Shown: positions 18,170 through 26,525 of the stretch, piece after piece
Layout of the letters: each line of letters starts with the position of its first letter
How positions within the stretch are numbered: position 1 is the first letter of the stretch
NCBI RefSeq assembly: GCF_007994075.1
Contig: NZ_VIWU01000001.1
Span: 496,001 to 560,000 of the forward strand
DNA: 64,000 bases
Direction of reading: 5' to 3'
DNA from: Pseudonocardia hierapolitana
GTDB taxonomy: Bacteria > Actinomycetota > Actinomycetes > Mycobacteriales > Pseudonocardiaceae
Notes under the pieces: model-generated
Told to the model about the DNA's origin: nothing
Database searches by the model: none
What the model saw: the letters and a program-made list of their open reading frames with translations, nothing else
Translations under genes and position numbers: made by a program

Positions 18170-19104
18170 CCCAGCTCGCGACCCGGCCGGCGCAGCAGCA
18201 TGCGGACGCGCGGCGGCCCAGCAGGCCCCGGCGCCGCCACCACAGCGCCTACCTGTTCATCGCCCCGGTGGGCCTGGGCCTGCTGGTCTTCTACCTCTAC
18301 CCCGCGGTGTCGACGTTCGCGCTCAGCTTCACGGCGTGGGGGCCGTTCGGCGGCAACACCTTCACCGGGATCGCCAACTACGTGGGCGTGTTCAAGCTGG
18401 AGACGTTCTGGAGCGCGCTGGGCAACACGCTGCTCTACATGCTGATCGGCCTGCTCACGCTGCCGTTCGCGATCCTGTTCGCGGTGCTGCTCAACCGGGA
18501 GGGCCTGCACGGGGTCACGGTGTACCGCGCGCTCTACTTCATCCCGTTCATCACTCTGCCCGTCGCCAGCGGCCTGGTCTGGAAGTGGCTCTACAACGGC
18601 GACTTCGGCCTCCTCAACCAGTTCCTCGGGATCTTCGGCATCCCCGGCACCTACTGGGTCTCCAACCCGACCACCGCGCTCTTCGCCATCGGCGTGGTGC
18701 AGGTCTGGTCGCAGATCGGCTACTACCTCGTGATCTTCATCGCCGGCATCAAGGCGGTCCCGAAGGAGTACTGGGAGGCGGCCGAGATCGACGGCGCGAA
18801 CGGCTGGCAACGGTTCTGGCGCATCACGCTGCCGATGCTGACGCCCACGATCTTCTTCTGCACGATCATCAACGTCATCGCGACGCTGCAGATCTTCGAC
18901 CTCGTGTACGTCATGAGCGCCTCCGCGACCGCGAACCCGGCGTTCAGCGCGTCGCAGTCGATCGTCTCGCTGTTCTACGAGAAGGCCTTCGTCGAGGCGG
19001 ACAAGGGCACGGCCACCGCGCTGGCCTTCCTGCTCATGCTGCTGATCGGCGCCCTCACGTTCGTCCAGTTCCGGCTGCAGCGCAGGTGGGTGCACTATGT
19101 CTGA
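18166..19104 (+). CDS. Sugar ABC transporter permease (MalF-like)
   Basis: A 312-residue inner-membrane permease with six helices and the ABC coupling motif EAAEIDGANGWQRFWRITLP. A basic N-terminal stretch precedes the first helix (AYLFIAPVGLGLLVFYLYPA), as in the UgpA/MalF type. It starts inside the stop codon of the binding protein and overlaps the next permease by 8 bases. No ATPase gene is present in the cluster; in actinobacteria a shared MsiK-type ATPase usually serves such importers. Confidence 0.93.
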   Translation: MTQLATRPAQQHADARRPSRPRRRHHSAYLFIAPVGLGLLVFYLYPAVSTFALSFTAWGPFGGNTFTGIANYVGVFKLETFWSALGNTLLYMLIGLLTLPFAILFAVLLNREGLHGVTVYRALYFIPFITLPVASGLVWKWLYNGDFGLLNQFLGIFGIPGTYWVSNPTTALFAIGVVQVWSQIGYYLVIFIAGIKAVPKEYWEAAEIDGANGWQRFWRITLPMLTPTIFFCTIINVIATLQIFDLVYVMSASATANPAFSASQSIVSLFYEKAFVEADKGTATALAFLLMLLIGALTFVQFRLQRRWVHYV

Positions 19105-19951
19105 GACCGTCCTCCGCTCCCGCAGCGCCCGCGGGTCGCGCCTCGGCTCGGTGGTCACGCACGCTGTGCTCGTCGCCGGCGCCGTCGCGATGATCGGCCC
19201 GTTCGTCTGGCAGGTGCTCACCGCTTTCAAGTCCCAGCCCGAGACCGCGAGCGTGCCGCCGACCCTGCTCCCCCGCGAGTGGCTGTGGTCGAACTTCTCC
19301 GACGTGTTCGCCACGCTCCCGTTCGGCCAGCAGCTGGTCAACTCGCTGATCGTGGCGGCGGCCGTGACGGTCGGGCAACTGGCCTTCTGCTCGCTCGGCG
19401 CCTACGCGTTCGCCCGGCTGGAGTTCCGCGGGCGGGAGCTGCTCTTCGCGCTGTTCCTGTCGGTGCTGATGGTGCCCAAGCAGCTGCTGGTCCTCCCGCA
19501 GTACCAGATCATGTCCGGCCTCGGGCTACTGAACAGCCTGCCCGCCCTGATCCTCCCGGGCCTGTTCTCCGCCTTCGGCACGTTCCTGCTGCGCCAGTTC
19601 TTCGCCACGATCCCGAAGGACTTCGAGGAAGCCGCGTTGCTGGACGGCGCCGGCCGGTTCCGGATCTTCTTCTCGGTGATGCTGCCGCTGGTCAAACCCG
19701 CGCTCGCAGCGCTCGCGGTGATCACCGTGATGCACTCCTGGAACGACCTGCTGTGGCCGCTGGTCGTCAACACCGATCCGGCGTCGATGCCGATCAGCGC
19801 AGGCCTCACCAGCCTGCAGGGCCAGGAGTGGACCAACTACCCGGTCCTCATGGCCGGGGCCCTCATGGCTTCGATCCCGATGCTGCTCGCCTACCTGGCG
19901 CTGCAGCGGCAGTTCGTGCAGGGCATCGCCCTCTCCGGAACGAAAGGTTGA
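19097..19951 (+). CDS. Sugar ABC transporter permease (MalG-like)
   Basis: A 284-residue partner permease with six helices and the coupling motif EEAALLDGAGRFRIFFSVMLP. It has the typical MalG/UgpE features SLGAYAFARLEFRGRELLF and MHSWNDLLWPLVV. Its stop codon overlaps the TTG start of the first oxidoreductase (TTGA), which ties transport to catabolism in one transcript. Confidence 0.93.
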   Translation: MSETVLRSRSARGSRLGSVVTHAVLVAGAVAMIGPFVWQVLTAFKSQPETASVPPTLLPREWLWSNFSDVFATLPFGQQLVNSLIVAAAVTVGQLAFCSLGAYAFARLEFRGRELLFALFLSVLMVPKQLLVLPQYQIMSGLGLLNSLPALILPGLFSAFGTFLLRQFFATIPKDFEEAALLDGAGRFRIFFSVMLPLVKPALAALAVITVMHSWNDLLWPLVVNTDPASMPISAGLTSLQGQEWTNYPVLMAGALMASIPMLLAYLALQRQFVQGIALSGTKG

Positions 19952-20958
19952 GCGACATCAACGCATTGCGTGTGGGAATGGTCGGCGCCGGCGGGATAGC
20001 GAACGCCCACCTCCCGGCCTGGCGCCACGCGGGCGCCGAGGTCGGCGTGTACTCGCTGCACGGAGCGCCGGAGCTGGTGGCGCGGCACGGCGCGGGCCAC
20101 GTGGTGGCCAGCCTCGACGAACTGCTCGCCGCGGTGGACGTCGTCGACGTGTGCACCCCGACGTACACCCATCCCGAGATCGTGTTCGCCGCCGCGGCGG
20201 CGGGGCGCCACGTCCTGTGCGAGAAGCCCCTCGCCCTCGACGCCGCGACGGGCGAGGCGATGGCGCAGGCGTGCGCTTCCGCCGGGGTGCAGCTCTACCC
20301 GGGGCACGTCGTGCGCTACTTCCCGGAGTACGTGGCGCTGCAGGCCGCCGTGGCCGGCGGGGCCATCGGCACCCCCGCCGTACTGAGGTTCGACCGCTGC
20401 GGGGCCCGCCCCCGCCGCAGCTGGTTCGCCGATCCGCAGCGCTCGGGCGGCATCATCATGGACCAGATGATCCACGACCTCGACTTCGCCCGGTGGCTCG
20501 GCGGCGAGGTCGAGACGGTCCACGCGCGCCTGTCCGACAGCGCTCCGGGGACCGCGACCGGAGTGGTGTCGGCGCACGTCGTCGCCCGGCACCGGGGCGG
20601 GGCCATCAGCACCGTCACCGGCACATGGGCTCGCCCGGGCACGCGGTTCCGGTACGGCTTCCACGCCGCGGGCACCGACGGCATGCTCTCCCACGACTCG
20701 GCGACCGACCCGTCGTTCCGCACCGACACCGGAGCGCCGTCCGGCGACGGCGGAGAGCGGCTGCTGCCCGATGTCTCCCTGGTGGAGAGCCCGTTCATCG
20801 CCGAGATCCGCGAGTTCGCCGCCGCCTTCACCGGCGGTCCGGCACCACGCGTGAGCGCCGCGGACGGCGTCGCGGCCGTCCGGATCGCGGCGGCGGCCAA
20901 CGCCTCGCTCGCCAGCGGCCGCCCGGAGGTCGTCGACGCGGTGGGGGTGCCGGCATGA
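19948..20958 (+). CDS. Gfo/Idh/MocA-family oxidoreductase 1
   Basis: A 336-residue NAD(P)-dependent sugar or cyclitol dehydrogenase. The Rossmann motif is VGMVGAGGIANAH and the catalytic EKP motif is in HVLCEKPLALD. IIMDQMIHDLDFARWLGG is the substrate-site segment with the conserved D-x3-H-like pair. The TTG at 19948 overlaps the permease stop. Three paralogues sit in tandem, suggesting successive oxidation/reduction at different carbons. The substrate is unknown. Confidence 0.9.
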   Translation: MSDINALRVGMVGAGGIANAHLPAWRHAGAEVGVYSLHGAPELVARHGAGHVVASLDELLAAVDVVDVCTPTYTHPEIVFAAAAAGRHVLCEKPLALDAATGEAMAQACASAGVQLYPGHVVRYFPEYVALQAAVAGGAIGTPAVLRFDRCGARPRRSWFADPQRSGGIIMDQMIHDLDFARWLGGEVETVHARLSDSAPGTATGVVSAHVVARHRGGAISTVTGTWARPGTRFRYGFHAAGTDGMLSHDSATDPSFRTDTGAPSGDGGERLLPDVSLVESPFIAEIREFAAAFTGGPAPRVSAADGVAAVRIAAAANASLASGRPEVVDAVGVPA

Positions 20959-21956
20959 CGCTGCGGATCGGCGTGATGTCCCTGGCCCACCTGCACGCCC
21001 TGAGCTACATCGGCCTGCTCGCCGGGCGCCCGGACGTCGAGCTCGCCGTGACCGACCCGGACGCCGGACAGCGTCCGCCCGGCGAGTCCGGCGGCCGCGC
21101 GCTCGCCGAGCGGCTCGGCGTCACCCGCTACTTCGGCACCTACCGGGAGCTGCTCGACTGGGGGCCGGACGGTGTCGTCGTCTGCTCCGAGAACTCCCGT
21201 CACCGCGAGCTCACCGAACTCGCCGCCGCGGCGGGGGCGCACGTGCTGTGCGAGAAGCCGATGGCCACGACCGTCGAGGACGGCGAGGCGATGGTGGCGG
21301 CGTGTGCGGCGGCAGGCGTCCACCTGATGGTCGCCTACCCGGTGCGGTTCTCCCGCCAGTTCCGCGCGCTGCAGGCCACCCTGCCCGCGCTGGGCCGGGT
21401 GGTCGCCGCCACGGGCACGAACAACGGCAAGCTCCCGACGGCGCGGGCCTGGTTCGCCGACCCGGTGCTCGCGGGCGGCGGCGCGATGATGGACCACACC
21501 GTGCACCTCGCCGACCTGTTCGACTGCCTGTTCGACGGGGCCGAGGCCGAGTCCGTCCAGGCCTTCGCCAATCGGATGATCTACGGCAGCGCCCGCGTGG
21601 AGACCGGCGGGATGGTCTCGCTGTGCTACCCGGGCGGCGTGGTCGCGACGATCGACTGCAGCTGGTCGGTTCCCGAGCACTACCCCACCTGGGGTGGGCT
21701 CACGCTGCGGCTGGTCGGGGAGGACGGCATCGCCGACATGGACGCGTTCGCGCAGGCCGTGCACGGGTTCTCCGAGGCGACGCGCGCGCCGCTGCGGCTC
21801 GACTTCGGCGCGGGCGGGGACGGGCCGATGCTCGACGAGTTCGTCTCCGCGATCCGCGACGGGCGGCGCCCGCAGCCGGACGGCGAGTCCGGGCTGCGGT
21901 CGCTGCGGCTCGTGTCCCGCGCCTACGAGTCGGTGCGGACCGGGGAACCGGCGTGA
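20955..21956 (+). CDS. Gfo/Idh/MocA-family oxidoreductase 2
   Basis: A 333-residue oxidoreductase. The N-terminus is divergent (IGVMSLAHLHALSYIGLLAG) and lacks the GxGxxG glycine pattern of its neighbours, so cofactor binding may differ. The EKP motif is in HVLCEKPMATTVEDGE and the C-terminal segment GGGAMMDHTVHLADLFDCL carries the substrate-site Asp and His. It overlaps the upstream gene by ATGA. In a three-enzyme set it may have a distinct step. Confidence 0.88.
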   Translation: MTLRIGVMSLAHLHALSYIGLLAGRPDVELAVTDPDAGQRPPGESGGRALAERLGVTRYFGTYRELLDWGPDGVVVCSENSRHRELTELAAAAGAHVLCEKPMATTVEDGEAMVAACAAAGVHLMVAYPVRFSRQFRALQATLPALGRVVAATGTNNGKLPTARAWFADPVLAGGGAMMDHTVHLADLFDCLFDGAEAESVQAFANRMIYGSARVETGGMVSLCYPGGVVATIDCSWSVPEHYPTWGGLTLRLVGEDGIADMDAFAQAVHGFSEATRAPLRLDFGAGGDGPMLDEFVSAIRDGRRPQPDGESGLRSLRLVSRAYESVRTGEPA

Positions 21957-22113
21957 CCCGTGCCGATGTGGGGAGGCCGAGGCTGCCCGCACGCGGGCCG
22001 GCGCTGTTCTGCGGGGGAGGCGCGCAGGGAGCGAGGAACGAGCGACCGAGCACCGGAGGAGCAGGACAGTGCCTCGAAGGCCCGCAAGCCCGCCGGAGCG
22101 AAGCGGAGGCGAA

Positions 22114-23280
22114 TTGATACAGCTGGGGGTGGTCGGCGCCGGCTTCCGCGCCGGCCTCGCCGCCGCCGCCGAAGTGCCCGGGACGGCCCGGGTGGTGGCG
22201 GTGGCCGACGTCGACGCCGACGCCGCGCGGCGGGCGGTACACGAGCGTCACCCGCGTGCGGACGTGCACACCGACCACCGCGCGCTGCTGGACCGCGCGG
22301 ACGTCGACGCCGTCCTGCTGATCACCCCGGACCACACCCACGCCGACCTGGCCTGCGCCGCGCTGGAGGCGGGCAAGGCCGTGTTCGTGGAGAAGCCGCT
22401 CGCCACCACCGTCGAGGACTGCGACCGGGTGCTGCGGACGGCGCGGGAGACCGGCAACCGGCTCTACGTGGGGCACAACATGCGGCACATGCCGGTGGTC
22501 CGCACGATGCGGGAGATCGTCGCGCGCGGGGACATCGGGGCCGTGCAGTCGGTGTGGGTACGCCACTTCGTCGGCAATGGGGGCGACTTCTACTTCAAGG
22601 ACTGGCACGCCGAGCGCCGGTGCACCACGTCGCTGCTGCTGCAGAAGGCCGCGCACGACTTCGACGTCGTGCACTGGCTCGCAGGCGCGTACACGGAGCG
22701 GGTGAGCGCGTTCGGCTCCCTGCGCGTGTACGGCGACGGCCACCGCCGCGCGCCCGGCACGCCGAAGCCCGCGGACTGGTTGGCCCCGGACCGGCACTGG
22801 CCGCCCCGCGCCCAGCGCGACCTGAACCCCGTGATCGACGTCGAGGACCTCTCGCTGGTGAACCTGCAGCTCGGCGGCGGCGTGCTGGCCGCGTACCAGC
22901 AGTGCCACTTCACCCCGGACTACTGGCGCAACTACACCGTGATCGGCGACATGGGACGGCTCGAGAACTTCGGCGACGGCTCCGGCGCGGTCGTGAAGGT
23001 GTGGAACCGGCGGCGATCCGGCTACGCGCCCGACGCCGACGCCGAGCACGTCCTGCCGCCGAGCACCGAGGTCCACGCGGGCGCGGACGGGCCGCTCATG
23101 GCGGAGTTCCTGCGCTTCGTCCGCGACGGCGGGCGCACGGACACCTCCCCCGTGGCGGCCCGGATGAGCGTGGCCGCGGGCGTGCAGGCCACCGCGTCGC
23201 TGCGGGCGGGCGGCGAGCCGCTGGAGGTCCCGCCGCCGGACCCGCAGCTCGTGGCGTACTACGAGCGGGGGCAGGCCTGA
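22114..23280 (+). CDS. Gfo/Idh/MocA-family oxidoreductase 3
   Basis: A 388-residue oxidoreductase with Rossmann motif LGVVGAGFRAGLA and EKP motif VFVEKPLATTVEDCD. The segment TTSLLLQKAAHDFDVVHWLAG carries the KAxHDxD substrate site. The TTG start at 22114 has GGAGG 6 bases upstream. A 157-bp GC-rich spacer separates it from oxidoreductase 2, so it may have an additional promoter, though the direction and theme suggest the same regulon. It is longer than the others through an insertion near residues 210-245. Confidence 0.9.
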   Translation: MIQLGVVGAGFRAGLAAAAEVPGTARVVAVADVDADAARRAVHERHPRADVHTDHRALLDRADVDAVLLITPDHTHADLACAALEAGKAVFVEKPLATTVEDCDRVLRTARETGNRLYVGHNMRHMPVVRTMREIVARGDIGAVQSVWVRHFVGNGGDFYFKDWHAERRCTTSLLLQKAAHDFDVVHWLAGAYTERVSAFGSLRVYGDGHRRAPGTPKPADWLAPDRHWPPRAQRDLNPVIDVEDLSLVNLQLGGGVLAAYQQCHFTPDYWRNYTVIGDMGRLENFGDGSGAVVKVWNRRRSGYAPDADAEHVLPPSTEVHAGADGPLMAEFLRFVRDGGRTDTSPVAARMSVAAGVQATASLRAGGEPLEVPPPDPQLVAYYERGQA

Positions 23281-23294
23281 CCGCGCCCCGAAGC

Positions 23295-23618
23295 CTACGA
23301 AGCGGGTTCCTCTGCGGGCGCGGAGACGTTGACCAGCTTCTGCAGTGCGGCGACGTGGCCGTCGAACGCGTCCCTGCCCCGGGGACTGAGCCTGACGTAG
23401 GTGCGGCTGCGCCGTCCGGCGCCGGTCTTGTTCACCGTGACGTAGCCGGCCTGCTCCAGGGTGGAGATCTGCTTGGACAGCGCGGAGTCGCTCAGCCGGA
23501 GGCTGTCGCGGAGGAAGGCGAACTCGGCCCATGTGGTGGCCGCGAGCAGCGACACGATCGAGAGCCGGGTCGGGGCGTGGATCAGCTCGTCGAACCCCGG
23601 CGCAGGTGTGAACGCCAC
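23295..23618 (-). CDS. Winged-helix transcriptional regulator (MarR/ArsR-like)
   Basis: A 107-residue single-domain regulator. IHAPTRLSIVSLLAATTWAEFAFLRDSLRLSDSALSKQISTLEQAGYV is the HTH, and the wing has GRRSRTYVRLSPRGRDAF. Such short regulators often sit with a small membrane protein, as here: the stop codon of the membrane gene lies 3 bases before its start. The ligand is unknown. Confidence 0.85.
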   Translation of the reverse strand: MAFTPAPGFDELIHAPTRLSIVSLLAATTWAEFAFLRDSLRLSDSALSKQISTLEQAGYVTVNKTGAGRRSRTYVRLSPRGRDAFDGHVAALQKLVNVSAPAEEPAS

Positions 23619-23621
23619 CGG

Positions 23622-23924
23622 CTAGCCCGCCTCCGGCCGCTCGGGCGCCGCCTCGGCGACGGCGGTGCGCCGCAGCGCCAGGCTTCCGCCGAGGAACACC
23701 AGCGTGGCCACGACGCCGCTGATCGTGCTGTCCCAGCTCACATCGGCAGCTCTGCGGCGGGGGCGAACCCCCATCGAGCGGTGGAGAGCCATCGCCAACC
23801 CGCCGATACCCGCGATCCCGACCGCCGGCACCGCGTAGTCGAGGACGGTCCGATCCAGCCGGTTCCCCAGCTGTCGTCCAGGTCGCTGCTCACGGCGATG
23901 GTCATGAACACCGCGGCGATGCAC
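23622..23924 (-). CDS. Small membrane protein, possibly frameshifted near its start
   Basis: About 100 residues in the frame ending at 23622. Two hydrophobic helices are visible (VLDYAVPAVGIAGIGGLAMAL and TISGVVATLVFLGGSLAL). Upstream of about 23860 the codon bias (GC at position 3) moves to another frame that reads VFMTIAVSSDLDDSWG, which suggests a one-base indel near 23860, or a sequencing error. In the given frame the GTG at 23924 is the only start after mutM. It is probably co-transcribed with the wHTH regulator. No function is recognised. Confidence 0.5.
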   Translation of the reverse strand: MHRRGVHDHRREQRPGRQLGNRLDRTVLDYAVPAVGIAGIGGLAMALHRSMGVRPRRRAADVSWDSTISGVVATLVFLGGSLALRRTAVAEAAPERPEAG

Positions 23925-23926
23925 GC

Positions 23927-24808
23927 TCAGGGGTGCGGGTTGCGCGGGCGGGGCTGGCAGCGGGGGCAGGTGTAGGAGCTGCGGTTCATGAATGCGTCGC
24001 GGCGGATCGGGGTGCCACAGCGCGGGCACGGGCGGTCCGCCTGGCCGTACACCGCCAGCGAGCGGTCGAAGTAGCCCGATGCCCCGTTGACGTTGACGTA
24101 CAGCGCGTCGAACGAGGTGCCGCCCGCGGTGAGCGCCTCCGCCATGACGGCGGTGGCCGCGCCGAGCACGGCGCGGCCCTGCCCACGGGTGAGGCTCTCG
24201 GTCGGCCGGGCGCCGTGGAGGCGCGCCCGCCACAGCGCCTCGTCCGCGTAGATGTTGCCGATGCCCGAGACCACGGTCTGGTCGAGCAGCGCCCGCTTGA
24301 GCCCGGTGCGGCGGCGCCGGATGGCGGCGACCGCCTCGTCGAGGTCGAAAGCGGGGTCCATCGGGTCGCGGGCGATGTGGGCGACGGGAGCGGGGACGAG
24401 TCCCCCGCCCGCGGCCGGCACCAGCGGGTGGACCGACAGCCCGCCGAACGTCCGCTGGTCGACGAACCGCAGCTCGGGGCCGGCGTCGGCGAACCGCAGC
24501 CGGACGCGCAGATGGGTCTCGTCCGGGCGGTCCGCGTCGGCGACGAGCATCTGCCCGCTCATCCCGAGGTGCGCGAGGACCGCGTCGTCACCGTCGTCGG
24601 CGTGGTCGAGCTCGAGCCAGAGGTATTTGCCGCGGCGGCGGACGCCGCTGATCGTGTGGCCGACCAGCCGCGCGGCGAAGTCGGCGGTCCCTTCGACGTG
24701 CCTGCGGACGGCGCGCGGGTGCGCCACGGTGGCCTCGGCGACCTTGCGGCCGAGGACGTGGTCGGCCAGGCCGCGGCGGACGACCTCGACCTCGGGCAGC
24801 TCGGGCAC
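23927..24808 (-). CDS. mutM: Formamidopyrimidine-DNA glycosylase (Fpg)
   Basis: A 293-residue bifunctional glycosylase/AP lyase that removes 8-oxoguanine and formamidopyrimidines. The N-terminus PELPEVE gives the catalytic Pro and Glu, the catalytic Lys is in [10 protein letters not shown], and [12 protein letters not shown] is the helix-two-turn-helix. The zinc finger [20 protein letters not shown] ends in CPRC. It is in the conserved rnc-mutM order, 9 bases after rnc. Confidence 0.97.
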   Translation of the reverse strand: MPELPEVEVVRRGLADHVLGRKVAEATVAHPRAVRRHVEGTADFAARLVGHTISGVRRRGKYLWLELDHADDGDDAVLAHLGMSGQMLVADADRPDETHLRVRLRFADAGPELRFVDQRTFGGLSVHPLVPAAGGGLVPAPVAHIARDPMDPAFDLDEAVAAIRRRRTGLKRALLDQTVVSGIGNIYADEALWRARLHGARPTESLTRGQGRAVLGAATAVMAEALTAGGTSFDALYVNVNGASGYFDRSLAVYGQADRPCPRCGTPIRRDAFMNRSSYTCPRCQPRPRNPHP

Positions 24809-24817
24809 GTGCGGAGG

Positions 24818-25573
24818 CTAGCTCGCCGACCCGGAACCGGCGTCGGAGCCCGCGGCGGCCTCCGCGGTGAGCGTGCGCCACGCGAGCTCGGCCGCCTTCT
24901 GCTCGGCCTCCTTCTTGGTGCGCCCGACCCCGGAGCCGAGCTCGCGGCCCGCGACCACCGCCGTGGCGGTGAACTCCTTGAGGTGGTCCGGCCCGTCCTC
25001 GGTGATGCGGTACTCGGGCACTCCGAGATCGGCGGACGCGGTGAGCTCCTGCAGGCTGGTCTTCCAGTCCAGGCCCGCCCCGAGCAGCGGCGCGCCCTGC
25101 AGCAGGGCGTCGAACAGCCGGTGCACGAGCTCGCGGGCGGTGTCCAGGCCGTGCTCGAGGTAGACGGCGCCGATCAGTGCCTCGGTGGCGTCGGCGAGGA
25201 TGCTCGCCTTCTCCCGGCCGCCGGTGAGCTCCTCGCCGCGGCCCAGGTACAGATGGGCGCCGAGCCCGTTGTCCCCGAGGGTGGCGGCCACACCGGCGAG
25301 GGCGTGCATGTTCACCACACTCGCGCGGAGCTTGGCGAGCTGCCCCTCGGGCAGCTCGGGGTGGTCCCGGTAGAGCCGCTCGGTGACGATGATCGACAGC
25401 ACTGAGTCGCCCAGGAACTCCAAGCGCTCGTTGGTGGGCAGCCCGCCGTTCTCGTAGGCGTACGAGCGGTGGGTGAGCGCCAGGGTGAGGAGCTCCTCGG
25501 AGACCTTCACTCCCAACGACGCGAGAAGGGGCCCGCGATCGTCCGCGGGCCCCTGCGGGGCGCGTTCCGCCAT
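24818..25573 (-). CDS. rnc: Ribonuclease III
   Basis: A 251-residue RNase III that cleaves double-stranded RNA, including rRNA precursors. The signature is [16 protein letters not shown], with further metal ligands in [20 protein letters not shown]-terminal dsRNA-binding domain (DWKTSLQEL ... [18 protein letters not shown]) is followed by a short Ser/Ala/Gly tail. It is 10 bases downstream of rpmF on the same strand, the usual actinobacterial order. Confidence 0.97.
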   Translation of the reverse strand: MAERAPQGPADDRGPLLASLGVKVSEELLTLALTHRSYAYENGGLPTNERLEFLGDSVLSIIVTERLYRDHPELPEGQLAKLRASVVNMHALAGVAATLGDNGLGAHLYLGRGEELTGGREKASILADATEALIGAVYLEHGLDTARELVHRLFDALLQGAPLLGAGLDWKTSLQELTASADLGVPEYRITEDGPDHLKEFTATAVVAGRELGSGVGRTKKEAEQKAAELAWRTLTAEAAAGSDAGSGSAS

Positions 25574-25583
25574 CCGCCCGTCG

Positions 25584-25766
25584 TCAGGCCGGGGTGACGA
25601 CCGGGCGGCCGTCGTAGGTGCCGCAGGTGGGGCAGGCGACGTGCGGGGGCTTGGTGGCCCGGCAGGCCCGGTTGGAGCAGGCGACGAGGGTCGGGACAGC
25701 GGCCTTCCACTGCGCCCGGCGCGAGCGCGTGTTCGACCGCGACATCCGGCGCTTCGGAACAGCCAC
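25584..25766 (-). CDS. rpmF: 50S ribosomal protein L32
   Basis: A 60-residue L32, with the start [20 protein letters not shown]. The GTG at 25766 has GGAGA 8 bases upstream. It carries two Cys pairs (CSNRAC and CPTC), so it is the zinc-binding form. DUF177-rpmF-rnc-mutM is the standard order. Confidence 0.97.
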   Translation of the reverse strand: MAVPKRRMSRSNTRSRRAQWKAAVPTLVACSNRACRATKPPHVACPTCGTYDGRPVVTPA

Positions 25767-25810
25767 GTGAAATCTCCTAGCAGTGAGTAGCGGGGCGTAG
25801 TACTCGGGTC

Positions 25811-26386
25811 TCAGTCGGCGGACAGGCGCTCCTGGAGAGCGGCCCACCGAGGGTCCAGTGTCTCATGCCCGTGGTCGGGCGCGAGGTCGACCCACTTCTC
25901 CCCGCAGTCGGGGCACAGTCCGGCGCAGTCGTCGCGGCAGAGCGGGGCCAGCGGCAGGGCGAGCACCACGGCGTCGCGCACGATCTGCTCGACGTCGACC
26001 AGCTCGTCCACCACCCGTGGCAGCTCGTCGGCGTCGGTGGTCTCGTCGGTGACGCTGTCCGGGTAGGCGAACAGCTCCGACAGCTCCACGTCGATCTCGT
26101 CGGAGAGAGCGTCGAGGCAACGGGCGCACTCGCCGGACAGCGGCGCGTGCACCGTGCCGGAGACGTACACACCCTCGGTGACCGACTCCAGCCGGACGTC
26201 GAGCTCGATCGGCGCGCTCTCGGGAACGGCGATCGTCTCCAGTCCGAGGCGCGCGGGGCCGGCCGGCGCCGGGATGCGCCTGCTGTAGGCGCGCATGTTC
26301 CCGGGACGGCGCCCCAGCTCCCGCGTGGCGAAGACCCACGGGCTGGCCGGGTCGGGACGGCCGGGATGGGGGTGGTGCGTGCTCAC
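25811..26386 (-). CDS. DUF177 (YceD-like) protein
   Basis: A 191-residue member of the DUF177 family, encoded upstream of rpmF in most bacteria; in plants and E. coli relatives it affects 23S rRNA accumulation. Two Cys clusters are visible (CARC and [12 protein letters not shown]), which suggest metal binding. The IS481-family element lies about 130 bases upstream, beyond the likely promoter. Confidence 0.92.
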   Translation of the reverse strand: MSTHHPHPGRPDPASPWVFATRELGRRPGNMRAYSRRIPAPAGPARLGLETIAVPESAPIELDVRLESVTEGVYVSGTVHAPLSGECARCLDALSDEIDVELSELFAYPDSVTDETTDADELPRVVDELVDVEQIVRDAVVLALPLAPLCRDDCAGLCPDCGEKWVDLAPDHGHETLDPRWAALQERLSAD

Positions 26387-26525
26387 GTGTCCAGAGTAGG
26401 CCCGCCACGCGCCGGCAGGTCGGCGGCGCCGGTTGCGGAAATCGGTCGGCGGAGCACACCGGCGCGAATATCGTCGCCGGGTGCCCGACGCGATCTTCGC
26501 TCACCCCGCCTGGCACCCGTCTAGG

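Noticed and set aside
21957..22113. The 157-bp gap between oxidoreductases 2 and 3 as a hidden gene or riboswitch
   Set aside because: No frame with good codon bias and no strong paired structure was seen; only GC-rich purine runs and the ribosome-binding site of the next gene.
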